A stretch of DNA of 64,000 nt from Terribacillus saccharophilus (GCA_900110015.1 FOCD01000002.1:930001-994000), one strand, 5' to 3'. Shown: positions 1 through 9,471, numbered from the stretch's first letter. The notes: generated from the sequence alone by a model not told the origin. Program-made: numbers and translations.

Positions 1-1376
1 CCAACTTCTAACGATAATCCTTTTTGATATACGTCAAATGTGTTTTTTTGAGTCGAATCAACTTCAATATCTTCGAAGCCAATCACCTCACCTTTATTCA
101 CATCATTTTTCAGGGTTATATTATTTAATAGATAAAACGGAACAGCATCTTTCGCTTCATTTCTTTCGAATAACTGGGGCTTCACATCTTTTATTTCATG
201 ATGATGTCCATATACTGTAAACGTATGTCCTGCTTTTAGATCTTCCTCGGCAACCCCTGCCATAACGGAAACTTGTCGTGTATCATGACGTGTTCCTACT
301 CCCAGACGTTCTCCAAGTATAATTGATAATGGTGCTTCCAGTCCCATCATGTGGTATGGCTGATAAATACAGCCGTACTTTCCGCTCTTACTAATAATGT
401 GACCTTTACCTCTTAATAAATCAACCATAATTTCGTTGTTGGCAAGCTCAAAAACGATAAAGACACCGCCAGCGAAACTAGGTTCATTCTTTTCTCTTAA
501 TTGATAAAAGACATCCACTACTCCAGAACGATCTAATATCCCGCCATCTTCTTTAGGTACAAAGATTTCAGCTAATTCGTTCACTTTTGCGATTGGATAA
601 TTAAGCCCTGGAGCTGCTGGTAGTAAGCCAGTAACATTAGATACTAAATTTATTTCACAAACATCTGCAGCAATTGTTCCAGTAAGTTCTTTTAAAGATT
701 CATATCTTTGCTGCAGCGTACTTGTATCTTCATATTCCCATGCATTCATTATCTCTGGCTTATCATGATAGACTTCTTTTCCATCTGTATAGGTGAGTTT
801 TCCAGAGTCTCTATCAAATACGAAATCATATTCACTAGATTTACCAGCTGCTACAATGTTTAGACCGAGCAGTTTCCCCCAAGAATATAAATCTACTAAA
901 TTACGGGGCTGATCTCCATTTACCAGAGCATAAACAGTGTTATTTTCATGTGCTAATTGATTAAAATAAGTTCCGCTGAAACTATCCGTTTCCTTAGAAA
1001 CCATATACACATTGATACCATTTGTTAATGCATTTTCCGCAATATAAGTTCCAACATCCATGTTTCCAGTTGCCTCTAATACAGAAGAGATACCTGATTC
1101 CAGAACCAATTTGTAATCATCCACAACAATTATTTCACTTTCGTCCGTACGCTTCATTTCCTCTGCATTATGACAGATCACGATTTTTTCTTCGTTGTAT
1201 CCGCTTCCAATTAATGCATTATAACTTGCTTCAATATCTATTGAACAAACAATCCGAACATCAATTTGATCTACATTTTTAAGCTGTACTAACGACGTAT
1301 AACCAAACCCTTGAGAAGCTCCAACAATACCTAGCTTAATCTTTTTATCATAATCCAGTAATTTCGTATAATCCAT
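1..1376 (-). CDS. SAF-domain, homoserine-dehydrogenase-like NAD(P) oxidoreductase (C-terminus cut by window edge)
   Basis: Read from 1376 towards position 1; at least 458 residues lie in the window and the stop codon is outside. The N-terminus has a Rossmann nucleotide-binding segment (KIKLGIVGASQGFG, residues about 11-24), then a homoserine-dehydrogenase-like middle region (VYMVSKETD), and a C-terminal part (AGHTFTVYGHHHEI region) that looks like a SAF domain. Start ATG 1376 follows GGAGG with good spacing. It is the last visible gene of an operon with a DUF1537 kinase, an OtnC-like decarboxylase and a permease, so it most likely oxidises the imported sugar acid before phosphorylation. The exact substrate is unknown. 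The assignment to family is from general resemblance; the role is inferred from context. Confidence 0.7.
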   Translation of the reverse strand, partial: MDYTKLLDYDKKIKLGIVGASQGFGYTSLVQLKNVDQIDVRIVCSIDIEASYNALIGSGYNEEKIVICHNAEEMKRTDESEIIVVDDYKLVLESGISSVLEATGNMDVGTYIAENALTNGINVYMVSKETDSFSGTYFNQLAHENNTVYALVNGDQPRNLVDLYSWGKLLGLNIVAAGKSSEYDFVFDRDSGKLTYTDGKEVYHDKPEIMNAWEYEDTSTLQQRYESLKELTGTIAADVCEINLVSNVTGLLPAAPGLNYPIAKVNELAEIFVPKEDGGILDRSGVVDVFYQLREKNEPSFAGGVFIVFELANNEIMVDLLRGKGHIISKSGKYGCIYQPYHMMGLEAPLSIILGERLGVGTRHDTRQVSVMAGVAEEDLKAGHTFTVYGHHHEIKDVKPQLFERNEAKDAVPFYLLNNITLKNDVNKGEVIGFEDIEVDSTQKNTFDVYQKGLSLEV

Positions 1377-1441
1377 TACTTTCTACCTCCGATTTACTTA
1401 TATTTCACAGCACTTTTATCTTATCTATCTCATTCCACATC

Positions 1442-2713
1442 TTAGAAAAATGCTACATATACGATCCACGCAACGAGAGGACCGGCAGCAATGATAAAGA
1501 TGGAAGCTTTTAATAAGTGATTATAAAATGTTGCTTTTGCTTCACCTTGCGCATTGGCTACAAAGATTGCTCCAGTGGTTGAGAACGGGCAGATATCAAC
1601 GATACTTGAAGCGATACAAACAGCTGCAACTGCACCCATAACCCAGATATCTCCAGTGGCTAACATTGGAATCAATAAAGGAACTACAGCACCAAGGAAA
1701 CCTGTCGTTGATACAAAAGCAGAAATAATACCGCCAATATAACATGTCACCAATATAGCCAATAACGGATTATCTACCTCTGAAACCAAGTGCGTAATGT
1801 AATCGGTTACACCGATTTGCTCCAGAACTCCAACATACGTTACGATACCAGAAACCATTAAGATGATGCTCCATGGAATTTTACTAACAATTTCTTTTTG
1901 TCGTGCAGGATTAAATAATGCAAGTATAAGACCAAGCGTTAAACCTGCAAACCCCATGTTCATTTCAAAGACCATACCCAAAGTGATTAAAGCCCCTAAT
2001 GCTAGTAAAGAAACGATGCGATACGGTGTAACTTCAATAGTTGGATTCAAAATTGCTTGCAACTCTGCATTATCTTCAGAAATTTCACTTGTCTGATCTG
2101 CTTTTCTTCTTTTAAATCCACCAAAGATGAGAAATGTAAGGAAAGCTAATCCTACTGCAAATAGTGTTGAAAGTAAGTATAGTGTATTGGCATTAAATGA
2201 AATTCCACTTTCTTCGACTACCCCGCGAACGATGATACCCATAACGTTTAATGGGGAGAAGATTCCTCCAACCATCCCCCAGGCAACCATCAAGGACATC
2301 CCTAACTGATTAAATCCAATCTTATGTGCTAAGCGTAAAGCTATTGGTGCAACAATGATAATAGCTGCAGTTCCCTGCGTTCCAATACTTGTGAGTAGTA
2401 GTTCCAGTAAGAACATTATCCAGGGAATCAGCATCCTTCTTCCTTTTACTAATTTCAAAGAAGATGCTGTGATTAAATCTATTGTGCCGTTATCTTGTAA
2501 GATACCGAAGAAATAGGTGACCCCTGTTAAAATGATAAATAAGTTTACTGGAAATTCCCCAAAGATCTCATCTTCCGTTACTCCTGTAATCGTTGCTAAA
2601 ATAAATGCAGCAACGAAACCGAGTATCCCCATATTAATAGGTAACTTTGCATTTATAACAAACATCAATAGTAATGCAGCTACTGAAATAATTGTTAACG
2701 TTTCAATCCCCAT
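1442..2713 (-). CDS. MatC/SLC13-like anion permease
   Basis: 423-residue polytopic membrane protein with about 11-12 hydrophobic segments. The N-terminal half (INMGILGFVAAFIL, then FPVNLFIILTGVTYFFG and NGTIDLI) resembles the MatC N-terminal domain of the ion-transporter superfamily that carries dicarboxylates such as malonate. A charged cytoplasmic loop lies around residues 200-225 (KRRKADQTSEISEDN), splitting the protein into two halves as usual for this family. It sits 76 bp downstream of the OtnC-like gene and 65 bp upstream of the SAF oxidoreductase, so it is probably the uptake system for the sugar acid degraded by this operon. The precise substrate cannot be read from the sequence. Confidence 0.78.
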   Translation of the reverse strand: MGIETLTIISVAALLLMFVINAKLPINMGILGFVAAFILATITGVTEDEIFGEFPVNLFIILTGVTYFFGILQDNGTIDLITASSLKLVKGRRMLIPWIMFLLELLLTSIGTQGTAAIIIVAPIALRLAHKIGFNQLGMSLMVAWGMVGGIFSPLNVMGIIVRGVVEESGISFNANTLYLLSTLFAVGLAFLTFLIFGGFKRRKADQTSEISEDNAELQAILNPTIEVTPYRIVSLLALGALITLGMVFEMNMGFAGLTLGLILALFNPARQKEIVSKIPWSIILMVSGIVTYVGVLEQIGVTDYITHLVSEVDNPLLAILVTCYIGGIISAFVSTTGFLGAVVPLLIPMLATGDIWVMGAVAAVCIASSIVDICPFSTTGAIFVANAQGEAKATFYNHLLKASIFIIAAGPLVAWIVYVAFF

Positions 2714-2789
2714 ATTTATTTCCCCTCAAGTTCGTATTATTTTCTCTTCACTCAGCGAAACACCCAAAAGTAAAAGTTATACCTATTTC

Positions 2790-3374
2790 CTATTCTGTTG
2801 TTTTAAGTAAGTATGCATTATTTGAAGCTTCTTCTAATTCCTCTATAGCATAAAAAGCTTCTAACATCGTTTTATCAGCTAAGATCGGCCCATGATTTTC
2901 GAGTAAATAACAATTTGTTTCTTTTAGCGAATTTCTAAATGCTTCAAATAGTTCCTCTGTCCCTGGAGGGGCATATGGAACAAACCCTACCTCGCCAACC
3001 TTCATTTTTAAATACGGCGTAGGGGTCGGTATTAAATCGGATACACCATCCCATTTTTGACAAGACCAATACGTGGCGTACGTACTGTGCGTATGGATTA
3101 CTGCTTCAGCCGATTGATCTTTTTGGAATAATGCTAGATGCAACGGCCATTCTTTACTTGGTTTAATTCCATTTAATACTGTTCCATCCATCGATAAGAC
3201 GGCAAAGTCATCTTCGCCTAACCTCCCAAAACAAGACCCGCTTCTCGTTACGTAGACCTTATCCTCATATCTGAAGCTCAAATTCGCAGCAGAACCGCTT
3301 ACTTTACCTCTTGAGAATAAATTTTCACCGACCCAAATGGCATCATTCATCATTTTGTTCAATTTATCATCCAC
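2790..3374 (-). CDS. class II aldolase/adducin family, OtnC-like 3-oxo-tetronate 4-phosphate decarboxylase
   Basis: 194-residue protein of the class II aldolase/adducin (AraD/FucA) fold. Visible active-site elements are KPSKEWPLH (Glu75 in the position of the catalytic glutamate), the zinc ligands HTH (His94, His96) and the later ENHG (His161). Length agrees with OtnC/YgbL proteins, which convert 3-oxo-tetronate 4-phosphate into dihydroxyacetone phosphate and CO2. The neighbouring DUF1537 kinase, 10 bp upstream, would make that substrate. A simple phospho-aldolase cannot be excluded, but the kinase-OtnC pairing is the known tetronate arrangement. Confidence 0.8.
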   Translation of the reverse strand: MDDKLNKMMNDAIWVGENLFSRGKVSGSAANLSFRYEDKVYVTRSGSCFGRLGEDDFAVLSMDGTVLNGIKPSKEWPLHLALFQKDQSAEAVIHTHSTYATYWSCQKWDGVSDLIPTPTPYLKMKVGEVGFVPYAPPGTEELFEAFRNSLKETNCYLLENHGPILADKTMLEAFYAIEELEEASNNAYLLKTTE

Positions 3375-3384
3375 TGGCGTTCCC

Positions 3385-4659
3385 TCAATTCATTTTATAT
3401 AGTGCTTCTACAAAAAAGTTCACTCCGCCAAAATTCCCGGACTTTAAAACAACTTTCAGATTCTGCTGATGGTCTGGTATTAAAACTGGTACTCCCGGGC
3501 TGATAACATCTCCGATATAAAAGCTATTAGGATTCATAACTTTCACTACAGCTCCAGATGTTTCTCCTCCAGCAACTACTAAGTTATTGATTCCTTTGTC
3601 TATTGCATACTCCCCTGCAAATGACAATACTTTCTCCACAAGAGTACCTACTTTATTATGAATCTCAGGAGCATCATCTTTATTTTTTTCACTATAGATG
3701 ATAAATTCTTTTTCTATATTTTCATCAATAAAATCTATAATTTCCTTTTTCACTGTGTCAAAAGAGCTTAGTAATTCTTTTGATTGAATTAAATAACTAG
3801 CATAGCCTTCATCTATAAAGCTGGCTATCTGCTTTTGAGTAGCTTGAGATAAACTACCAGCTAATACCCCGCCTTTAAGTGGAGCTGATATATATTCATT
3901 AGCAGAATAGTCTGCAGGAACAACATCTTTTCCGGAATTGACTGCCGCTTTATATAACCAGGCCGGCAAGGCGGAAGAGCCGCTGAACAACTTTATACCT
4001 TTGAATAATTCAGCGATTATCTGGCCGTGTTCATCCTTGAAATAGTCTACAGCAAGATAAAACTTTTCATTTTCTTTCGCTTTTTCTTCTATATATTTAT
4101 CGAAGGTTTCTCGATCTGATAAAAAGTCCTCCATCTGAGAAATGGTTAATTTAAATACTTTATATCTACTCTGTCTTTCCATTAAGATCTTTAAATCACT
4201 TTCATCCATTGGATTTAGTGGGTGAAATCTCATATGTGTTTGGTCAATTGGTAAACCATCTACGTATAAAATTCCATCTTCTACTTTTCGATCATTTATT
4301 GGTAAGGCTGGAGAAATGAGCGTATATTTCAGATTCATCTTATCCAGTAAATCATCCAATACCGGTCCTATATTTCCTTCAGCTGTAGAATCAAATGTCG
4401 AACCATATTTAAAATAAATCATCTCCGTACCAATCTTATTCAGAAAATCGTATGCCTTATTTACCTCACTAATTGCTTCCTCTTTAGAAACACTTCTTGT
4501 CTTTAACGCAATTACAACAACATCAATATTTTTATCAATTTCATAATCTTCTTTAGGAATGCCATTAATCAAAATACAATTTGCATCCTCTAATTTTAAG
4601 AATGAGGCAGCATCACCAGCGCCTGTAAAATCATCCGCAATAATTCCAACTTTAACCAA
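3385..4659 (-). CDS. four-carbon acid sugar kinase (DUF1537), OtnK-like
   Basis: 424-residue DUF1537 protein. The N-terminal sugar-binding domain opens with IIADDFTGAGDA (residues 6-17), followed by a KYGSTFDSTAEGN segment; the C-terminal nucleotide-binding domain shows VAGGETSGAVV near residue 370 and SGNFGG near 405, both characteristic of the family. DUF1537 enzymes phosphorylate the terminal hydroxyl of 3-oxo-tetronates or related acids with ATP. The start is a TTG codon at 4659 preceded by GGGGTGAT. It is the promoter-proximal gene of operon 1 and is divergent from the GntR regulator at 4904; the shared intergenic region holds two palindromes. Confidence 0.85.
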   Translation of the reverse strand: MVKVGIIADDFTGAGDAASFLKLEDANCILINGIPKEDYEIDKNIDVVVIALKTRSVSKEEAISEVNKAYDFLNKIGTEMIYFKYGSTFDSTAEGNIGPVLDDLLDKMNLKYTLISPALPINDRKVEDGILYVDGLPIDQTHMRFHPLNPMDESDLKILMERQSRYKVFKLTISQMEDFLSDRETFDKYIEEKAKENEKFYLAVDYFKDEHGQIIAELFKGIKLFSGSSALPAWLYKAAVNSGKDVVPADYSANEYISAPLKGGVLAGSLSQATQKQIASFIDEGYASYLIQSKELLSSFDTVKKEIIDFIDENIEKEFIIYSEKNKDDAPEIHNKVGTLVEKVLSFAGEYAIDKGINNLVVAGGETSGAVVKVMNPNSFYIGDVISPGVPVLIPDHQQNLKVVLKSGNFGGVNFFVEALYKMN

Positions 4660-4701
4660 TTATCTATCACCCCAGTCAATTAATATTCATGCAATATACC
4701 T

Positions 4702-4728
4702 TGTGTATACACAGAATATACATGTATA
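4702..4728. promoter_or_regulatory. Two adjacent palindromes between kinase and GntR genes (putative operator)
   Basis: TGTGTATACACA (4702-4713) and TATACATGTATA (4717-4728) are both perfect dyads, three bases apart. FadR-subfamily GntR proteins bind short dyads of the TGTATACA type, and the site lies 43 bp upstream of the kinase start and between divergent genes. The likely ligand-responsive binder is the GntR protein encoded at 4904. This is an inference from position and symmetry. Confidence 0.55.
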
Positions 4729-4903
4729 ATACCAGTAAGGTTTAAGAATGTAAAACCTTTCTTTATTTACACAGCCAGGTTTTTCAAAAGCTTACAAAGT
4801 TCTTTTCCGACTGGATTCAAAGTTCGTTTTTATAAATAATGTAAAATATGATACAATTAGATGACCGTATTTTGAGGTTAACTATTAGATTTGGGTGAAC
4901 AGG

Positions 4904-5530
4904 ATGACACAAAGCTTAAAGCAAAAAGTTTATACATTATTGAAGACTAAAATTCTAAATAATGAACTTAGCGAGGGTGAATACTTAGAGGAAACTAAGT
5001 TAGCTGAGCTTTTTGGTGTAAGTAGAACACCATTAAGAGAAGCAATAAACGCTTTGGAAAATGAAAATTTAGTACAAATCATTCCAAAAAAAGGGACATT
5101 CGTTACTACCTTAAACACTCAGATCATCAAAGAATTGTTCCAAGCAAGACATATTGTTGAACCTGTTGCATTTGAACTGGCTTTTCCTCATCTAGATTCC
5201 GAAGTGTTATTAAAATATAAAAATGAATTCAGCATTAATATTGAGAACAAGGATTACAAACAGCTTCACCAGTTAGACTATGAATTTCACAATTATATAA
5301 ATTCAATGTGTCGTAATAGGTACCTTATAAAATTCTTAAGTGGCATTTCTGATGACTTTCAGCGAGTTCGCACCCAAGACTTCTATACCGAAAAAAGAAC
5401 GCTTGGCGGAGCAGAAGAACACCTTTTGTTTATTGATCAAATAATTGAAGGTAATATTGACGTCGCTTTAACTCAGCTAAAAGAGCACATCTCAAATACT
5501 GAGAAGTATTATTTTCAAAGCTTATACTAA
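4904..5530 (+). CDS. GntR-family (FadR/FCD) transcriptional regulator of operon 1
   Basis: 208 residues from ATG 4904, which has GGGTGA five bases upstream; an in-frame GTG at 4895 is less well placed. Residues about 5-70 form the winged helix typical of GntR (ELSEGEYLEETKLAELFGVSRTPLREA), and the rest is an all-helical FCD effector domain with the metal-binding type pattern (LHQLDYEFHNYI and a later EEHLLFIDQI). Proteins of this kind repress sugar-acid operons until the substrate or an intermediate binds. Divergent placement to the kinase operon makes that operon the likely target. Confidence 0.85.
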   Translation: MTQSLKQKVYTLLKTKILNNELSEGEYLEETKLAELFGVSRTPLREAINALENENLVQIIPKKGTFVTTLNTQIIKELFQARHIVEPVAFELAFPHLDSEVLLKYKNEFSINIENKDYKQLHQLDYEFHNYINSMCRNRYLIKFLSGISDDFQRVRTQDFYTEKRTLGGAEEHLLFIDQIIEGNIDVALTQLKEHISNTEKYYFQSLY

Positions 5531-5676
5531 CTGCAAAGTCAGTATCTTTCATTGTAGATAGTAATATATATTGACTACCTGATAAGTATTATGTTGTACC
5601 ATACGAATAATCGATAAATCACTTTAGTGATTACAGATTAAAATATTCTAGTGGCTATAATAATATCCATAAAAAA

Positions 5677-5720
5677 GAAGACCTAAATCCTTTCAAACAA
5701 AAAAGGGTTTAGGTCTTCTT
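5677..5720 (+). terminator. Intrinsic terminator after GntR
   Basis: AAGAAGACCTAAATCC pairs with GGGTTTAGGTCTTCTT around an A-rich loop. It lies about 150 bp after the GntR stop and is flanked by an A-run on the left and a T-rich stretch on the right, so it could work in both directions. Confidence 0.7.
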
Positions 5721-5743
5721 ACATTAATAGCATTACAATCTAA

Positions 5744-5783
5744 AAGAAATACCTCCGCCAAAACTACAGCAGAGGTATTTCTT
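5744..5783 (-). terminator. Intrinsic terminator at the end of operon 2
   Basis: GAAATACCTC (746-755 part) pairs with GAGGTATTTC just downstream of the aldolase stop at 5791, and on the minus strand is followed by a T-containing tail. It closes the minus-strand operon and faces the preceding terminator. Confidence 0.7.
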
Positions 5784-5790
5784 CAAACAC

Positions 5791-6630
5791 TTATTTATTA
5801 TTCGCAAATAGATTGATGAATCCTTCCATGACAGGTTGTATCTCAGATTGGATAGCTTCCATCACAACTGATAAATGCATGGTATCTTCGTTTGCTAGAA
5901 GGCTTTTCAAGTGTTTGACGGCAGCAATGGATACTTCCGTATTGACGTTTATTTTGCAAATCCCTGAATTGATTGTCTTCAGGATCGTTTCATGAGGGGT
6001 ACCGGATCCACCGTGTAAGACTAACGGAATATCAACCCGTTTTCGTATATCTTGAAGAAGTTCCAAGTCAATATTTGGCTCTCCTTGATACATTCCATGG
6101 ACCGTACCGATAGCTGCTGCTAAGAAATCCACACCTGTTGCTTTGACAAATTCCTCTGCTAATTTCGGATCAGTAAGTGATCCTGTTCCTTCTTCCTCAT
6201 CAGAAAACGCTCCTCTTGCCATAGAACCAATTTCTGCTTCCACGGATACTCCCGCTAAATGAGCTATCTCTACTATCTCTTTTGTATATCTTATATTATT
6301 TTCAAGGTCATGTTTTGAACCGTCATACATCACCGAATTAAATCCAGCACGAATTGCCCGAATGATAGTTTCTTTTTCGTAAGCGTGATCCAAATGCAAA
6401 CTAACTGGGACAGAACTTTTACGAGCGAGACCTTTTACCATTTCGGCAAATCCATCTATATCCACTGTTGGCACATAGCGTTCTCCCAGCGCGATAATGA
6501 CTGGACTGCCCGTCGCCTCGGCTGCTGCAATGGCGGCTTGTACTGTTTCTAAACTATAAACATTAAAGGCTGCAACGGCATAACCGTTTTTTTGCGCATT
6601 CTGCAGCATTGTTTTTGTATCTAATAACAT
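5791..6630 (-). CDS. class II ketose-bisphosphate-type aldolase (FbaA/GatY/IolJ superfamily)
   Basis: 279-residue zinc-dependent class II aldolase. Visible ligands and catalytic residues are HLDHA (His79, Asp81, His82), GTVHG (His178) and LHGGSG (His206), with the phosphate-binding pattern KINVNTE near residue 225. The family cleaves ketose 1-phosphates into dihydroxyacetone phosphate and an aldehyde. It is the last gene of operon 2, after a GntP permease, a DUF1537 kinase and a GarR-like reductase. In IolJ the aldehyde is malonate semialdehyde; with GarR next door the aldehyde here is plausibly tartronate semialdehyde. True fructose-bisphosphate aldolase function is less likely given the operon. 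Confidence 0.82.
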   Translation of the reverse strand: MLLDTKTMLQNAQKNGYAVAAFNVYSLETVQAAIAAAEATGSPVIIALGERYVPTVDIDGFAEMVKGLARKSSVPVSLHLDHAYEKETIIRAIRAGFNSVMYDGSKHDLENNIRYTKEIVEIAHLAGVSVEAEIGSMARGAFSDEEEGTGSLTDPKLAEEFVKATGVDFLAAAIGTVHGMYQGEPNIDLELLQDIRKRVDIPLVLHGGSGTPHETILKTINSGICKINVNTEVSIAAVKHLKSLLANEDTMHLSVVMEAIQSEIQPVMEGFINLFANNK

Positions 6631-6655
6631 ATTTATCTTCCTTTCTTTCTGCCTA

Positions 6656-7972
6656 TTACATAAACAAATCTAATAGTAAAATGCATAGCAGACCGACTAC
6701 AGAGATGATCGTAACGCTTACAGACCATGTCTTAATCGTTTTACCGATAGACAAATTAAAGTACTCTTTGTAAATCCAGAAGCCAGCATCGTTAACATGG
6801 GAGAACGTGATGCTCCCCGCACCTGCTGCCAATGCCATCAATTCCGGACTTACTCCAGCGCCAGCTAATGGTGCAGCGATTCCTGCCGCTGTAAGTCCAG
6901 CAACAGTTGCTGATCCCAGCGACACTCGCAGAACAGCAGCAATCAACCATGCTAAAATGATTGGTGAAAATCCTGATCCTTCCATGAACCCTGCAATATA
7001 CTGATCTACTTCGCTATCAATCAAGATCTGTTTAAAAGCTCCGCCGCCACCGATAATCAATAGAATCATTGCAATGGAGGCAATTGATTCCGCTATCGTA
7101 TTCATGACATCCTCAATCGAGCGCCCATTATTCAGACCAAAAGTGAACACTCCTAGGATAACCGCAATTAACAATGCAATAGATGGATCTCCGATGAATC
7201 CTACATACTCCAGTAAGCCGGACTCTGGATAAAAAATTTCCATAAACGCATAAATGAACATTAGAATAACTGGAATCAGCGCAGTGAAGATACTAATCCC
7301 GAAACCTGGCATTTCATCATCTTCAAGACGTTTTGAGTTGAATAGTTTTTTAGGAATATCGCTTTGCAGATTTTCCATTTTAAACATGCGTGTATAAAGC
7401 ACACCACCTATAAAGATAGAAGGTATAGCTATAATCAGACCAAGCAATAGCATGATGCCGATATTTGCATCAAAGATAACTGCAATTGCGGTCGGTCCGG
7501 GATGAGGAGGAACGAATCCGTGCACGGTGATCAATGCCGCTGCAACAGGCATTCCAATGTATAAAACCGGGAGATTAGCGCCAATGGCCACTGTGAAAAC
7601 AAGCGGGATGATGACAATGAATCCGGTTTCATAAAACATAGCAATTCCTACAATAAATGCCGTAATGACTAATGCCATCTGCACCTTATTCTGTCCAAAC
7701 TTCGCAATCAACGTGTCTGCTATACGCTGAGCTCCACCTGAATCAGCCATCAGCTTCCCAAGCATGGTCCCAAAACCTAATACAAGCGCGAGGTCTCCAA
7801 GCGTGGAGCCAATCCCATTTTTTACTGACTCCAATGCTTCAACAGGGTGCATACCTTCCATGATACCTACTAATAACGCTACAATTACGAGCGATATAAA
7901 AGCATTTAATCTAAAGACTGTAATAAGCAGCAGAAGCAATGCCACTCCGATACATATATACACAATTGGCAT
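6656..7972 (-). CDS. GntP-family gluconate/sugar-acid:H+ symporter
   Basis: 438-residue inner-membrane transporter of the GntP family. Hallmarks are GFGTMLGKLMADSGGAQRIA (about residue 64), the ETGFIVIIPL segment, HGFVPPHPGPTA near residue 150 and SHVNDAGFW near the C-terminus. GntP proteins import gluconate, related aldonates and keto-acids with protons. Start ATG 7972 follows AAGGAGG. It is flanked 25 bp downstream by the class II aldolase and upstream by the kinase gene, so it should import the substrate of this operon. Confidence 0.9.
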   Translation of the reverse strand: MPIVYICIGVALLLLLITVFRLNAFISLVIVALLVGIMEGMHPVEALESVKNGIGSTLGDLALVLGFGTMLGKLMADSGGAQRIADTLIAKFGQNKVQMALVITAFIVGIAMFYETGFIVIIPLVFTVAIGANLPVLYIGMPVAAALITVHGFVPPHPGPTAIAVIFDANIGIMLLLGLIIAIPSIFIGGVLYTRMFKMENLQSDIPKKLFNSKRLEDDEMPGFGISIFTALIPVILMFIYAFMEIFYPESGLLEYVGFIGDPSIALLIAVILGVFTFGLNNGRSIEDVMNTIAESIASIAMILLIIGGGGAFKQILIDSEVDQYIAGFMEGSGFSPIILAWLIAAVLRVSLGSATVAGLTAAGIAAPLAGAGVSPELMALAAGAGSITFSHVNDAGFWIYKEYFNLSIGKTIKTWSVSVTIISVVGLLCILLLDLFM

Positions 7973-8033
7973 AGTGTACCTCCTTGTTTGTTAGACAGCA
8001 CACCCTATTATGAGAGTGCACTGCCCTATGATG

Positions 8034-9470
8034 TTAGTACGCCAGTTCCTCTATTACTTCTTTCAGTGTAGTGACCTCCCCAACGTTCCCCGGGAAGATA
8101 ACATAAGCGATGCCTGGAAACTTACTTTCCTTTCCAGTTACCCATACTGGAATACCAGGCTTAATTTGTCCTGCTACAGTCGCGCGTTTCACCGCAAGAC
8201 CATTCACTCCAATATCGCTAGAGGTGATACCACCTTTTGCAACAATAAATCTTGGGCGTACGCTTAAAGACGTTACAATATTAGTAACAGCTTTTGAGAT
8301 TTTCACAGACAGCTGCAATTCTTCTTCTTTTTTGTCCGGCCCAAGATCTAAACGCTCTCTTCGGGTATAAACAGCAACTGTTTTACCCTGTTTGATAAGC
8401 ATTTCTGCCTCTTTCAACACGCGATTGAATTCCTCGCTGAAGGCCTTATCCTCTAATACTAAATGCGTGTTGAATTCGATAAAATGAAGTGCATCCAATT
8501 TCTTTAGTTGTTCAAGTTGCTGCGTTGTTTTCTTCACATGTGATCCTACCAAGATGAGTCCGCCATTACTCTCATTCTCTGTAATCAGATCTTGCTTGGA
8601 TAAGAGTGCACGGTCAGAAACGCCACCGATTACTTTTGTGAGTGATGCTGCAGTACGGAACATGAATTTCTTGCCAGCGTTCATCGCGCGTATCAGGGCC
8701 GTCACAGCTATTTGCACATCTGTATATTCAACTGCATTTATCACGATTTTATTGAAATCTTCTACTTGCATTAATTGATTCGTAAGCGCATCAATGTCCA
8801 TTGCACGAATCATATCCAGCGATAGATAAGTAACCTTGTCCGCCTGATATTTTCCTTCTGTTTTTTCCTCCACCCACTCACCAAGATGAGAATGAGTAAA
8901 GCCAAATGTCCGGTCTTTTGCAAACTCGGTCATACCAGCTGGAATCAAGCTGTCCTCATTTTGAACATAATGGATATTATCGAGCGTATAGCGTCCCCCC
9001 TCCTTAAAGAAAGGAAAGATGACTTCTCCATCAAATTTGTCACCGCTTACTTTTTCTACCGTTTGTTTCAGTACATCAGTTTCCAACGGATAGTGGCCTC
9101 TTAGGGTAGAATCACCGCGACTTATAATGATAAATTCTTTACCTTCTTCTTTGGCAATCTTTGAGACAGATGACGCGATATCTTGATGCACCTGCTCTGT
9201 TTCTTGTGCTGTAAATGCTCTGGAATTGGTAAGGATAAAGAACATACTATTTTTTTCTTTAAACCCTTCACGGATACTCTCTACCGTCCAATCCGTATAC
9301 ACCGAAATATCATGAATGGTTTGTACTCCTGTAGGATCATCATCCAATACGATGATTTTCTTGTTAAATGATTGCAGTGCTTCATCCAGCATCTGCTTCG
9401 CTTTAGATTCATCTGTTTTTCCAAGACGCTTCAGATCGTCAATATGACGTTTGGTTTGCTCTGCCATCAT
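8034..9470 (-). CDS. four-carbon acid sugar kinase family protein (DUF1537), long form
   Basis: 478-residue DUF1537 kinase, about 50 residues longer than the paralogue of operon 1 because of an N-terminal helical extension before the VLDDDPTGVQT motif (residues 41-51). Other family motifs are ISRGDSTLRGHYPLE (about 118-132), VAKGGITSSDIG (about 410) and FPGNVGE near the end. It would phosphorylate the terminal hydroxyl of an acid sugar with ATP. It starts one base after the stop of the GarR-like gene, so the two are tightly coupled. The two DUF1537 copies of this window are clearly diverged and probably have different substrates. Confidence 0.87.
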   Translation of the reverse strand: MMAEQTKRHIDDLKRLGKTDESKAKQMLDEALQSFNKKIIVLDDDPTGVQTIHDISVYTDWTVESIREGFKEKNSMFFILTNSRAFTAQETEQVHQDIASSVSKIAKEEGKEFIIISRGDSTLRGHYPLETDVLKQTVEKVSGDKFDGEVIFPFFKEGGRYTLDNIHYVQNEDSLIPAGMTEFAKDRTFGFTHSHLGEWVEEKTEGKYQADKVTYLSLDMIRAMDIDALTNQLMQVEDFNKIVINAVEYTDVQIAVTALIRAMNAGKKFMFRTAASLTKVIGGVSDRALLSKQDLITENESNGGLILVGSHVKKTTQQLEQLKKLDALHFIEFNTHLVLEDKAFSEEFNRVLKEAEMLIKQGKTVAVYTRRERLDLGPDKKEEELQLSVKISKAVTNIVTSLSVRPRFIVAKGGITSSDIGVNGLAVKRATVAGQIKPGIPVWVTGKESKFPGIAYVIFPGNVGEVTTLKEVIEELAY

Positions 9471-9471
9471 G

